From Verrucomicrobiaceae bacterium (lineage in GTDB: Bacteria; Verrucomicrobiota; Verrucomicrobiia; Verrucomicrobiales; Verrucomicrobiaceae), in the NCBI GenBank assembly GCA_947466075.1, contig CANIBP010000003.1, positions 62,001 through 126,000 on the forward strand: a DNA stretch of 64,000 bases. Direction: 5' to 3'. Numbering within the stretch: position 1 is the stretch's first letter; every line of letters begins with the position of its first letter. The position numbers and the translations under genes were made by a program. Shown piece by piece: positions 43,459 to 51,211 of the stretch. Below the pieces are notes generated by a model. The model had not been told where the DNA came from. It made no database searches and worked only from the letters and a program-made list of their open reading frames with translations.

Positions 43459-44565
43459 CTACTGCGGCCTGCCGCCACGCTTCAATTCATCGGCAACGTC
43501 ACCGAATGCCTGCGCGAGCGCCTGCCAGTCTTCCGCCATCGTGTCCCAGCCACCGCTGATGCGCACCACGCGTTTCAATTCATCCACACTCGCTCCGAGT
43601 GCTGTCACCACGACCGATGATCCTTCTTTGCCCGAACTGCAGGCCGAACCCGTCGAGATGCTGAAGCCACGCCGCGAAAGCCGCGTGAGCCATTTCAAAT
43701 TATCGTGCTCCGGCATCACCATTAGCACCGTATTCCAGAGCCGTGGCGCGGATGCACTTATCACGCGCAAGTTTTCAAAACGTGCGCGCATGGTGGTGAT
43801 GAAATCATCGCGCCGCCTGCTTTGCGCGACCTCAATCTCGCTCAAAAGCGGTGTGATCGTTTCCAATGCGGTCACCATCGCCTCAATCGCCGGATAATTC
43901 TCCGTTCCGGCTCTGCGGCCACTTTCCTGTGGTCCTCCACGCATGAAATTCAGCCGCGAATCTTCCGCAGGTAGAACTAGAAACCCGCAGCCTTTGGTGC
44001 CGCCGAACTTATGGGCGCTCCCAGTGATGAAATCGCATTCGCCAAGGCTTGTACCATCAAGTTTGCCGATCCACTGCGCCGCATCCGTATGGAACAGCAC
44101 ACCTTGCTCGCGACAGATGGCGGCAATCTCACTCCACGGCTGCAACGCGCCGCTTTCATTATTCGCTGCCATCACGGAGACGAGCGCAGGACGTTTATCA
44201 GCGATCAACCGCTTTATCCTATCCGGTTCGACAACTCCTTCGGTATTTACCGGCAGTTCCAGCGCCTTGCCAGCCGCCATGCGCACACTTGGATGTTCGA
44301 TAGCCGAGATCGCAACGAGTTCAAAAGAGCGCATCAAGGCATTGTTCGACTCCGTGGCACCTGAAGTGAACACGATACGTTCCGCATCAGTACCGATCAG
44401 CGTGCCAAGTCGTTCCCGAGCAGACTCAAGCTGCTGGCTGGCCATCCCAGCATCACGGTACAAGCTCGAAGGGTTGTGCCAGTGCTTCTCGCTCGCTCGC
44501 AGCCAAGCTTCGCGTGCAACGGGGTGCAGCGGGGTCGTCGCATTGTGATCAAAGTAGCCGTTCAT
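43459..44565 (-). CDS. Cysteine desulfurase (NifS/IscS-like)
   Basis: ATG 44565 overlaps the upstream stop (ATGA) and gives 368 residues starting with the family N-terminus NGYFDHNATTPLHP. The PLP lysine is in GSAHKFGGTKGCGF. ESNNALM, HTDAAQ and RAGTEN are conserved cofactor-binding segments. The active-site cysteine loop reads STGSACSSGKEGS, of the IscS/NifS (group I) type. It mobilises sulfur from cysteine as an enzyme persulfide. It lies two genes downstream of fdhD, whose product takes sulfur from IscS to activate formate dehydrogenase, so a dedicated sulfur donor is plausible. No iscU or other Fe-S assembly gene is adjacent. Confidence 0.92.
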   Translation of the reverse strand: MNGYFDHNATTPLHPVAREAWLRASEKHWHNPSSLYRDAGMASQQLESARERLGTLIGTDAERIVFTSGATESNNALMRSFELVAISAIEHPSVRMAAGKALELPVNTEGVVEPDRIKRLIADKRPALVSVMAANNESGALQPWSEIAAICREQGVLFHTDAAQWIGKLDGTSLGECDFITGSAHKFGGTKGCGFLVLPAEDSRLNFMRGGPQESGRRAGTENYPAIEAMVTALETITPLLSEIEVAQSRRRDDFITTMRARFENLRVISASAPRLWNTVLMVMPEHDNLKWLTRLSRRGFSISTGSACSSGKEGSSVVVTALGASVDELKRVVRISGGWDTMAEDWQALAQAFGDVADELKRGGRPQ

Positions 44566-44984
44566 GAGGCAGGCTTGAAACGCGAAGGCAGTGGGATGTG
44601 CGCCAGCATCAAGATGAGAGCGAGGCCAAGGTATGGCAGCCACGCATCACCCGCGCCATTAGACATAAGGCCATTCACGAAGCCGAGCGCTCCCACGCCT
44701 TCACTCAGCGCAAAAACCACGACATTGCCGCCCACGAAGCGTCCATGGCCTGCAGGATCATCCAGGGAAAGTTTTCCGGTGGCGAATCCGCCGAGCAACA
44801 GCTTGCGCAGCACAAAACTCAAAGTTGACGCACTCCCGGCAGCCAAGGCAATGACCGAACTCATGCTGGCGGCATCGTTCTTAACCGGCGCAAAGGTCAT
44901 CGCGCTTAGCATGGCTGCATAGACGAAAATGGATGAGCATAAAGCGCCCCAGATGATGAAGACTGTCAGATGAGCCCGTTTCAT
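44562..44984 (-). CDS. Small membrane protein between fdhD and cysteine desulfurase
   Basis: This 140-residue integral membrane protein has about four helices: VFIIWGALCSSIFVYAAML, MSSVIALAAGSASTLSFVL, VVVFALSEGVGALGFVNGLM and WLPYLGLALILMLAHIPL. The helix containing ALSEGVGALGFV has the Glu/Gly pattern seen in small rotor-type subunits (ATP synthase subunit c-like), but the length and number of helices differ, so I do not assign that function. It overlaps fdhD upstream and the desulfurase downstream by 4 bases each, so it belongs to the same translational unit. Confidence 0.7.
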   Translation of the reverse strand: MKRAHLTVFIIWGALCSSIFVYAAMLSAMTFAPVKNDAASMSSVIALAAGSASTLSFVLRKLLLGGFATGKLSLDDPAGHGRFVGGNVVVFALSEGVGALGFVNGLMSNGAGDAWLPYLGLALILMLAHIPLPSRFKPAS

Positions 44985-45805
44985 GATGGAAGCATGACTC
45001 GTTGCGGATGCGTGTAAATATTCATCGTTTCACCCCGCAGAAAGCCAACGAGCGTTTGATTGGCTTCTAGGGCGAAATCGACCGCCAGGCTGCTTGGTGC
45101 CGAAATCGCAGCGAGCAGCGGAATGCCCGCAGCGAGAGCCTTCTGGATGATCTCAAACGACACACGACCGCTCACGAGCAAAATGTGGCGATCCAGTGGC
45201 AGCATATCACGCTGCAAGGCGTAGCCGAGAATCTTGTCGAGCGTATTGTGACGACCGACGTCTTCGCGCAGGACGATCAAATTGCCTTCGAGGTCAAAAA
45301 TGCCGCTGGCATGCAGGCCGCCTGTTTTGGAAAACGTTTCCTGTGCCGCACGCAGTTTTTCCGGCAAACTCGCTATCAAGGCCGGTGTGACCTGCCAATC
45401 GCCTTTCACTGTTGGAAACTGCTGAAACACACTCTCAATGCTCGTCTTGCCGCACAGGCCGCAGCTTGAGGCGCTGAAGACATGTCGCGTGAGTGAGTCC
45501 CAGTTCACCACGGCACCGCCAAGCAGCACATCGACAATGTTGCCCTTGTTGTTCCCGGTGCTGGGGCATTGCGAAACCTCCAAAATGTCGCGTGCACGCT
45601 GCACCACACCTTCGCTGACAAGGAATCCGGCGGCTAGTTCTTCATCGTGACCCGGTGTGCGCATCACCACAGCCACAGAGCGTCCTTCGACGCGAATTTC
45701 GAGCGGTTCTTCGCGTGCGGTGACGTCGCTGACTTCACTTTGCGCGCCAGTGACGTTCACTTTGCGCACACGCACTTCGGTGATGGCTGAATTGTCATCG
45801 CTCAT
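44981..45805 (-). CDS. fdhD: Formate dehydrogenase accessory sulfurtransferase FdhD
   Basis: The 274-residue cytoplasmic protein transfers sulfur from a cysteine desulfurase to the molybdenum cofactor of formate dehydrogenase. Its CXXC loop is in SASSCGLCGKTSIE (about 113-120). Further motifs are MRTPGHDEELAAGFLVSEG, GGLHASGIF, REDVGRHNTLDKILG and SGRVSFEIIQKALAAGIP. A start at ATG 45805 overlaps the lpxK stop by one base; a GTG lies one codon earlier. A cysteine desulfurase gene lies two genes downstream in the same overlapping set. No formate dehydrogenase structural gene is in the window. Confidence 0.95.
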   Translation of the reverse strand: MSDDNSAITEVRVRKVNVTGAQSEVSDVTAREEPLEIRVEGRSVAVVMRTPGHDEELAAGFLVSEGVVQRARDILEVSQCPSTGNNKGNIVDVLLGGAVVNWDSLTRHVFSASSCGLCGKTSIESVFQQFPTVKGDWQVTPALIASLPEKLRAAQETFSKTGGLHASGIFDLEGNLIVLREDVGRHNTLDKILGYALQRDMLPLDRHILLVSGRVSFEIIQKALAAGIPLLAAISAPSSLAVDFALEANQTLVGFLRGETMNIYTHPQRVMLPS

Positions 45806-47028
45806 CACGAAGCCTCCATGAAATCTGCCGGCAGCACGCCCGCAGGCACGCGGCGCGGCTCCGCGATCAAGCGCACCATCTTATCGAAGACGTCACGACC
45901 TCGGATGATCTCGATCTCGACGCGCATGAAGTAGAACGGGATGTCGGCGACGGGCAGTTTGGGGAAGCGCACGTAATCTTTCTCTGTCGTGACCATGCAA
46001 TGCACGTCACGCCGCACGCAACGCTCAATGAACTGCTTCAACTCCGCCCCGTGGAAGCGATGATGATCGGCAAAGCGTGCGATGACCTCCACCTTTGCTC
46101 CGAGCTTGCGTAAACCGTTTTCAAAACTCTCCGGCACGGCGATTCCTGACAATGCACCAACAAACTGACCCTGGAGACCATCCATTGGCAGGCGTTCACC
46201 CGTATGAATGTCTTCAAAGTGCATCGCACGATGACGACACTCGATGATCTCGGCCGCACGATTGTAGCGGCGGATCTGGGCAATGATGTCCTCGCTATCA
46301 CCATCCGACTTCGTGATGAAAATGTAGCTGGCGCGACGCAGGCTCCGAGGCGGTTCGCGCAGCGTGCCGCGTGGCAAAAGATAACCATTGTTGCCGAACG
46401 GCGCGGTCTTATCGATCAGGACTATGTCATGGCGATGCTTAAGCCGGAGGTATTGCAGGCCGTCATCAAGCACGAGTACGTCAGCACCGAAGCGCTGAAT
46501 CGCATGCGCTCCGGCCTTCACTCGATTTTTGTCCACCACAACCGGTATGCCAGGGCAATTCTTCGCCAGCATGAAGGGCTCATCACCCGCGTTGTGAGAA
46601 TCGAGCAGCACTTTCTCGCCATCGGAAACGATGCGCGGCAGCGGTTCCGGTGGTTTCGGGATCAAGCCAAAGCGTGCGGCCATTTTTTTTGAGAACGGCA
46701 CCTTTCTCTGCCGCTTGCTTTTATAGCCACGGCTCAAGATGCACACACGGCGACCATGCTCCTGCAATGCCTTCGCCAGCATCTCCACGACCGGCGTTTT
46801 ACCGGTGCCGCCGACAGTCAGGTTGCCAACGCTAATGACCGGCACGCCGAGATGGTGATCATGAATGTAGCGATGCCGGTATAAATAGAGCCGCGTCCGC
46901 ACCACCGCCGAATAAACACCCGACAGCCCGCGAAACACGACCCTCAGCATAGACGCGCGAATCCCACGACGGTTGTTGATCACGACGTCGATGATGAAAT
47001 TCTCCAGATCTTCCAGGCTGTCTCTCAC
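45805..47028 (-). CDS. lpxK: Tetraacyldisaccharide 4'-kinase
   Basis: This 407-residue inner-membrane-associated kinase phosphorylates the 4' position of the lipid A precursor. The P-loop [21 protein letters not shown] is at about 71-91. [40 protein letters not shown] and [24 protein letters not shown] are the LpxK-specific segments. The start is GTG at 47028, since the next ATG (46950) would remove the N-terminal amphipathic region. It is longer than the Escherichia coli enzyme (328 residues), mostly at the ends. Its presence shows an outer membrane with lipid A, in line with Verrucomicrobiota and against Gram-positive origins. Confidence 0.94.
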   Translation of the reverse strand: MRDSLEDLENFIIDVVINNRRGIRASMLRVVFRGLSGVYSAVVRTRLYLYRHRYIHDHHLGVPVISVGNLTVGGTGKTPVVEMLAKALQEHGRRVCILSRGYKSKRQRKVPFSKKMAARFGLIPKPPEPLPRIVSDGEKVLLDSHNAGDEPFMLAKNCPGIPVVVDKNRVKAGAHAIQRFGADVLVLDDGLQYLRLKHRHDIVLIDKTAPFGNNGYLLPRGTLREPPRSLRRASYIFITKSDGDSEDIIAQIRRYNRAAEIIECRHRAMHFEDIHTGERLPMDGLQGQFVGALSGIAVPESFENGLRKLGAKVEVIARFADHHRFHGAELKQFIERCVRRDVHCMVTTEKDYVRFPKLPVADIPFYFMRVEIEIIRGRDVFDKMVRLIAEPRRVPAGVLPADFMEAS

Positions 47029-47061
47029 GGCGCGGCATTGGAAGCGGGGAAGCGTGCCGCG

Positions 47062-47959
47062 TCAACGAAGACGCCTCGCTGTTTGCAGCCAGTACTTGGC
47101 CTGTCGCGACAGCCAATCGATGTCGTCCGAACGCAGAAAGGCGAGGTACAAAACCATCATGGCCAGGAAAAACATCAACAGGTTGAGAGATGTCACAAAG
47201 ATACCGAAATGGAAAAGCAGACCGGTAAGCATGCCGACCCGGTGCCAGCGCCGACTCATCAGCAGCAGCGGTAGCACCACTTCGAGAATGAGGATAAGAT
47301 AGGTCACTACACGCAACGTCATGTCGAAGTCCACCAGCCAGATCGCAGGCCAGCGTGCGTTCTGCAGAGAGCACGTAGTAACCCATGAACTCACCACTGA
47401 GCCAAAACTCGCTATCATGCCGATCCAGAACGGTCTGCCAGTAGATCACCAACAGTTGAAACCGCATCAAAGTGAGCCCGTAGTTTTTCACCACTGGGGT
47501 GCGTTCGCGTGACTTGTCCAAGGCCCAAACTGCTGGCAGAGGCGCGAGTAGCACCAGGAATGAACTGCTCCGCAGCACAGAATCCCAACCAGTGAGCGCC
47601 GTGACTGCACGCGCTGAGTATGATACATGCCAAACATAAACGAGCAGAGCTGCCACCCGCTGGTACTTTCCCACGAGCAGAAGGATCATCGCTGCGGCGG
47701 CCACCAGCAGCACGATGGTGACGGAAGTGTCATCCCGACACCAGTCAAACACGTTCAGGTAGGGCCAGAGATAGGTCTGGCGTGTGAGTTCTTGATCGAT
47801 CATGCCTGCATCGGTCAGCAGGCAAGCGCGATCAGGCCAGAGCAGGATTAAGTTGACCAGTGCGGCGAAGGCGAAGCCAATCCGAACGGAGGCATAAATC
47901 CGAGCATCGGCAGGCGCCAGTAACAGACGATTGAGGAGTTCACAGCTGCGGGTTATCAT
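47062..47959 (-). pseudogene. HTTM-domain membrane protein gene with one frameshift
   Basis: The first frame, from ATG 47959, encodes helices typical of HTTM (vitamin K-dependent carboxylase-like) proteins: YASVRIGFAFAALVNLILLW, VTIVLLVAAAAMILLLVGKY and SSSFLVLLAPLPAVWALD. The family sequence then breaks near 47345-47366, after GYYVLSAE. It resumes in another frame as RWPAIWLVDFDMTLRVVTY, EVVLPLLLMSRRWHRVGM and FHFGIFVTSLNLLMFF, and stops at 47062. One inserted or lost base explains it. Left uncorrected, the first frame runs on as a polar low-complexity tail into lpxK to 46859, which is clearly non-native. Corrected length is about 298 residues. It sits between lpxK and a small membrane protein gene. 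Confidence 0.75.
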
Positions 47960-47970
47960 CTGCACAAGAT

Positions 47971-48495
47971 TCAGGCGCGCGGAGCGGCGGCTGGAGCGAG
48001 GTCACGGATGGTGAATGGTCCCATGGTGATGGTTTTTTTGACGATGATTTCACGTAACTTGAGAACGCCGAGTAAACTGCGGGTGTTCCACACGTCACAG
48101 TCCAGCCACACCTTGGACTCTGGCGGATATATGCCGGTTTTTAGCAGTTCTGCCGCCACTCGCTTCATATATGGTTCGCGTTGGTCGCTGCGTGTATTTC
48201 TCAGCAACACTAAGCTGACCCAGTTGCTGTAACGTGCTTGTTCTGGCAATGGAAAGGGCCGCAGGCCGGGGATCCGCATGCCCACTGGTCGCGCAGGGCT
48301 TCCCGGTGCGACAACCATGAGGCGCACATCCAAATAATGAATTGTGGGAATGGTATAGAACATCGACCAATCTTGGAGGCAGGTCGTGACCGACTCATAC
48401 GCTTGGGTAAAACTGCCAATGCCGATGTTGAGGGCCAATTTACGCGGCAAAATGGAGGCCACTAGAAAGATCAAATACAGCGTGCCAAAGAGCAT
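47971..48495 (-). CDS. Hypothetical membrane-anchored protein upstream of the HTTM gene
   Basis: The 174-residue protein starts at ATG 48495. It has one N-terminal helix (FGTLYLIFLVASILP) and then a soluble domain with SMFYTIPTIHYLDVRLMVV and WVSLVLLRNTRSDQREPYMKRVAAELL. I do not recognise a family. It is 11 bases before the HTTM gene, and such small proteins are often encoded with HTTM proteins as a two-part unit (a DUF-type partner with the same first helix). Function is unknown. Confidence 0.6.
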   Translation of the reverse strand: MLFGTLYLIFLVASILPRKLALNIGIGSFTQAYESVTTCLQDWSMFYTIPTIHYLDVRLMVVAPGSPARPVGMRIPGLRPFPLPEQARYSNWVSLVLLRNTRSDQREPYMKRVAAELLKTGIYPPESKVWLDCDVWNTRSLLGVLKLREIIVKKTITMGPFTIRDLAPAAAPRA

Positions 48496-48560
48496 CACGC
48501 AGTTGTTCTAGAATTTGAGTGAACGGAAAGACATCAGTGGCTACAAAGAGAACACTGACA

Positions 48561-48600
48561 GGTGGCGCATCAAGCAATTCTTTGCTGCTAGTGCGCCACC
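48561..48600 (-). terminator. Hairpin between the ArsR-methyltransferase gene and the small membrane gene
   Basis: The outer stem GGTGGCGCA (48561-48569) / TGCGCCACC (48592-48600) encloses an inner stem AGCAA (48573-48577) / TTGCT (48582-48586). It lies 4 bases after the stop at 48605, with TTCTCTTT just beyond on the minus strand. The poly-T is weak, so it is either a terminator or an mRNA-stabilising hairpin. Confidence 0.5.
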
Positions 48601-48604
48601 CGCC

Positions 48605-49582
48605 TCATGAACCAGACCAATGACCCGACGAAGTGAGACGGTTTTCTTTTTCCGCTAGTGCTAGGATCGTTTGGAAATGCGGGCTTTTGCCCTCGCGATG
48701 CACCACGCTGATTTCGATTTTTCGGAAGCCGGCCTTACCCAGCATGTCATGCAGATCGCTCTCAGAAAAGCCGAGCCACACGTCCGCATAAAGGTCACGT
48801 GCCTTCTCAAACTGATGCTTTAGCAGATCCAGCACGACGATGCGACCGCCGGGCTTCAAGATCGTGAACGCGGCTTTCAGCGCTTTTTCCGGATTTTGCG
48901 CATGATGCAGCGCCTGGCTCAAAAAGACCAGATCCACGTTCAAGGGCGGAATCGGCGGCTGCTCAATATCACCCAAACGGTATTCGAGATTCGTGAAGCC
49001 ATGTTTCAACGCCAGTTCCGAGCCGTAAGCCACCATTTTCTCGCTGTTATCGACGGCGATGACCTTCTTTGCTCGTTGAGCGAGCAACTGCGACAACGTT
49101 CCTTCACCCGCTCCAAGATCGGCGATGATCAGCGGCGGCATGAGTTTAAGCAACGTTTCGCCGAGACCTTTCCATGAACGTCCAGGGATGTAATGACGAC
49201 CAAACTTACCTGCCAGCGCATCAAAGTAAGCCTGAGCTGTCTGTGCCCGCTTTCGCAACACGACTTTGAGCGCCTCGTTATCCTTCACCACCTCGCGCAA
49301 TTCGCCTCCGGCCGCCTCGATCAGCGCCAGAAAGTGCTCATGGGCCTCTTTGTCCTTCGCGTTAGGTTCATCCAGTTGGTAAAGCCGGTTCTTGCCGCTG
49401 CGGCGATCATTCACCAAACCCGCAGCCTTCAGCTTCGCGAGTTGGGCTGAAATATTCGACTGCGGCAGCGACAGCACTTCCTGCAACTCCGCCACGCTCA
49501 ACTCTTCCTGCTTGAGCAGCAGCAGTAGTCGCACCCGTGTCGGGTCAGCGATGAGGCTCAGAGATTTGAGAATGGAGGCCAA
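48605..49582 (-). CDS. ArsR-type HTH fused to a SAM-dependent methyltransferase
   Basis: The 325-residue protein begins at TTG 49582. Residues 1-85 are an ArsR winged helix (SLIADPTRVRLLLLLKQEELSVAELQEVL, QSNISAQLAKLKAAGLV). Residues 130-315 are a class I methyltransferase with motif I IADLGAGEGTLSQLL, AVDNSEKMV, SQALHHAQNPEKAL and GGRIVVLDLLKHQFEKARDLYADVWLGFSESDL. The methyltransferase half is UbiE/BioC-like. Fusions of this type are widespread and are believed to sense S-adenosyl metabolites and regulate methionine-cycle genes; no metH or ahcY is adjacent here. The metal-binding CVC motif of ArsR is absent, so metal sensing is unlikely. Confidence 0.88.
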   Translation of the reverse strand: MASILKSLSLIADPTRVRLLLLLKQEELSVAELQEVLSLPQSNISAQLAKLKAAGLVNDRRSGKNRLYQLDEPNAKDKEAHEHFLALIEAAGGELREVVKDNEALKVVLRKRAQTAQAYFDALAGKFGRHYIPGRSWKGLGETLLKLMPPLIIADLGAGEGTLSQLLAQRAKKVIAVDNSEKMVAYGSELALKHGFTNLEYRLGDIEQPPIPPLNVDLVFLSQALHHAQNPEKALKAAFTILKPGGRIVVLDLLKHQFEKARDLYADVWLGFSESDLHDMLGKAGFRKIEISVVHREGKSPHFQTILALAEKENRLTSSGHWSGS

Positions 49583-49650
49583 GGTATAGTCATCGTATCA
49601 ACGCATCATGATTCATCAATGCCAGAGTTTTACCCCGTAACGAGTGTGTG

Positions 49651-50343
49651 TCAGAACTTCGACGCCGCCCAGATGCCCGCCTTCTTCTGCTGTGCCTGCT
49701 TGCGCAGATCCTGCAATTCCTGCCCATACTGATCAGAGGATCGCGCATCTGCAGGCAGAGAGGTCGTAACCCCCGCCAGCCGAGCATAACCGCGCTGCAC
49801 CAGCAGATCCGCCAGATAAACCTGCTTGCCAGGACTGATCTCCACCATGAACAGCGCGTAGAAACGACTGCGGTCTGGCACCTCCTCCCAACGCGTCATC
49901 ACGGTGAACGCATGCTCTTTGAGCAGTTGTGTCACGTATTGCGCCGCTTTCACGCCTTCATCCACGATGCCCTGACTGCTCACACCAAAATATCGCGCTT
50001 GCTCCTGCACGCGTTGCGGATGCGTCCAGGAGGCATCCAGCGCATCCACAAAATAGAGCACAAAGACATGCTCCTCCTCGATCTCGCTCACCTTGATGCG
50101 CAGCGTATCCGCTTCATTCGTTCGGCTCTCGATGAGGCGTGCCTTCGGAAAAATCTTAAACTCAGGCAGCGGCACACGACCCGTGTCACTCGTGTTTTGA
50201 CCGGCCACCACCTGCGCCACTGGAATCGGCAGCGCTGCCAGCGGCACCGGGCGGCTCTCCTTCAGCAAAATAGCCGCCAGCACGATGATCAACACCAGCA
50301 CGCAGGTGATGGCGAGATTGAGCAAGGTGTCACGCAGAGGCAT
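49651..50343 (-). CDS. Membrane-anchored SNase-like (thermonuclease-fold) protein
   Basis: This 230-residue protein has an N-terminal anchor helix (LLNLAITCVLVLIIVLAAILL) and a thermonuclease/SNase-like domain (about 70-230). The fold is supported by VLYFVDALDASW, AAQYVTQLLKEHAFTVMTRW, DRSRFYALFMVEISPGKQVYLADLLVQRGYARL and the closing AQQKKAGIWA. Of the catalytic residues, the Asp pair remains (FVDALDASW), but the Arg and Glu usually found in IDAPE are missing. It may therefore bind nucleic acid without cutting it. It is divergent from the GntR regulator gene with 163 bases between starts. Confidence 0.7.
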   Translation of the reverse strand: MPLRDTLLNLAITCVLVLIIVLAAILLKESRPVPLAALPIPVAQVVAGQNTSDTGRVPLPEFKIFPKARLIESRTNEADTLRIKVSEIEEEHVFVLYFVDALDASWTHPQRVQEQARYFGVSSQGIVDEGVKAAQYVTQLLKEHAFTVMTRWEEVPDRSRFYALFMVEISPGKQVYLADLLVQRGYARLAGVTTSLPADARSSDQYGQELQDLRKQAQQKKAGIWAASKF

Positions 50344-50478
50344 TGTCGAAGGCGAAGGAAGTTGGCGCGCACTGTCCCGCGCTCGCGGGCAGGCTCAAGC
50401 CGCAAGTGAGACAAAGGTCATGCATAACAGTGCCTGATCGTTTTCAGGCAGGATGAAAGAAAGCGCCGTCATATTGAC

Positions 50479-50502
50479 GATTGGTATGACCTCCTACCAA
50501 TC
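50479..50502 (+). promoter_or_regulatory. Palindromic operator for the FadR-type GntR regulator
   Basis: Perfect 8-base half-sites GATTGGTA (50479-50486) and TACCAATC (50495-50502) flank an 8-base spacer TGACCTCC. FCD-type GntR regulators (UxuR, ExuR, LldR, FadR relatives) bind palindromes of the form TTGGT...ACCAA. It ends 4 bases before the ATG at 50507 and overlaps a TTGACG -35-like box (50474-50479). Autoregulation of the downstream operon is strongly suggested, and the site also argues against the two upstream ATGs as starts. Confidence 0.75.
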
Positions 50503-50506
50503 TGTG

Positions 50507-51211
50507 ATGACTCTCTCTCCCCTCATCAAACCCACCTCTTCGCTTGTCGATCAGGTCTGCTCGCGCCTCGCACGACAGTTGCGCGACGAAGTTGAGTCTG
50601 GCGACGGCAAGTTGCCGCCCGAACGTTTCATGGCCGAGAGACTCGGCGTCAGCCGCACCGTATTGCGTGAGGCCACCAAGCGTCTCGAACTGCAAGGCCT
50701 ACTCGAAATTCGCCACGGCAGTGGCATTCGAGCCGTGAATCGATTACACAAACCATTGAGCGGCTCTTTGTCGCTGCTGCTGCCCGAATTAGCAGAGCGT
50801 TGGCGTCAATTGAGCGAAGCCCGCGCTGCCATCGAGCCCGAAATCGCCCGCCAAGCCGCATTGAAAGCCAAAGCAGCCGATGTGAAGCAACTCCGCAGCA
50901 TTCATGAGCGCTTAGTGGCCGCTGAGACTCACGATGAAGCCGTCGAAGCCGACATCGACTTCCACCGCACCCTCGCGCGCATCGCTGGAAACGAGATTTT
51001 GAAGCTCTTGCTCGAATCCCTCGCCGATCTAGGTCGCGAAAGCCGCCGCGTCACCATCGGCAACGTCGGCCAGCAGCGCGCCATTGATCATCACGCGGCC
51101 ATCTTGAACGCCGTTGCTGCTCACGATGCACCCGCAGCCGCCAAAGCGATGAAACATCACATGGATGAGGCCGCTCACGATCTCGCCGCCAAAACGAAGG
51201 CCAAACGATGA
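50507..51211 (+). CDS. FadR/GntR-family (FCD-type) transcriptional regulator
   Basis: The 234-residue regulator starts at ATG 50507 because earlier in-frame ATGs (50453, 50486) lie before or inside its palindromic operator. Residues 10-75 are a GntR winged helix (DQVCSRLARQLRDEVESG, LPPERFMAERLGVSRTVLREATKRLELQGLLEIRHGSG). Residues 100-225 are an FCD ligand domain (LSEARAAIEPEIARQAALKA, DIDFHRTLARIAGN, QRAIDHHAAILNAVAAHD) with Asp/His residues for a metal and carboxylate ligand. Members sense sugar acids, lactate or similar. Its stop overlaps the PSD1 gene start by 4 bases, so it probably controls the whole 51-64 kb degradation locus. Confidence 0.9.
   Translation: MTLSPLIKPTSSLVDQVCSRLARQLRDEVESGDGKLPPERFMAERLGVSRTVLREATKRLELQGLLEIRHGSGIRAVNRLHKPLSGSLSLLLPELAERWRQLSEARAAIEPEIARQAALKAKAADVKQLRSIHERLVAAETHDEAVEADIDFHRTLARIAGNEILKLLLESLADLGRESRRVTIGNVGQQRAIDHHAAILNAVAAHDAPAAAKAMKHHMDEAAHDLAAKTKAKR

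Noticed and set aside
46859..47965. 368-residue reading of the HTTM gene without frameshift correction
   Set aside because: After about residue 205 the sequence becomes polar, repetitive and unlike the family, and overlaps lpxK, while another frame restores the family helices.
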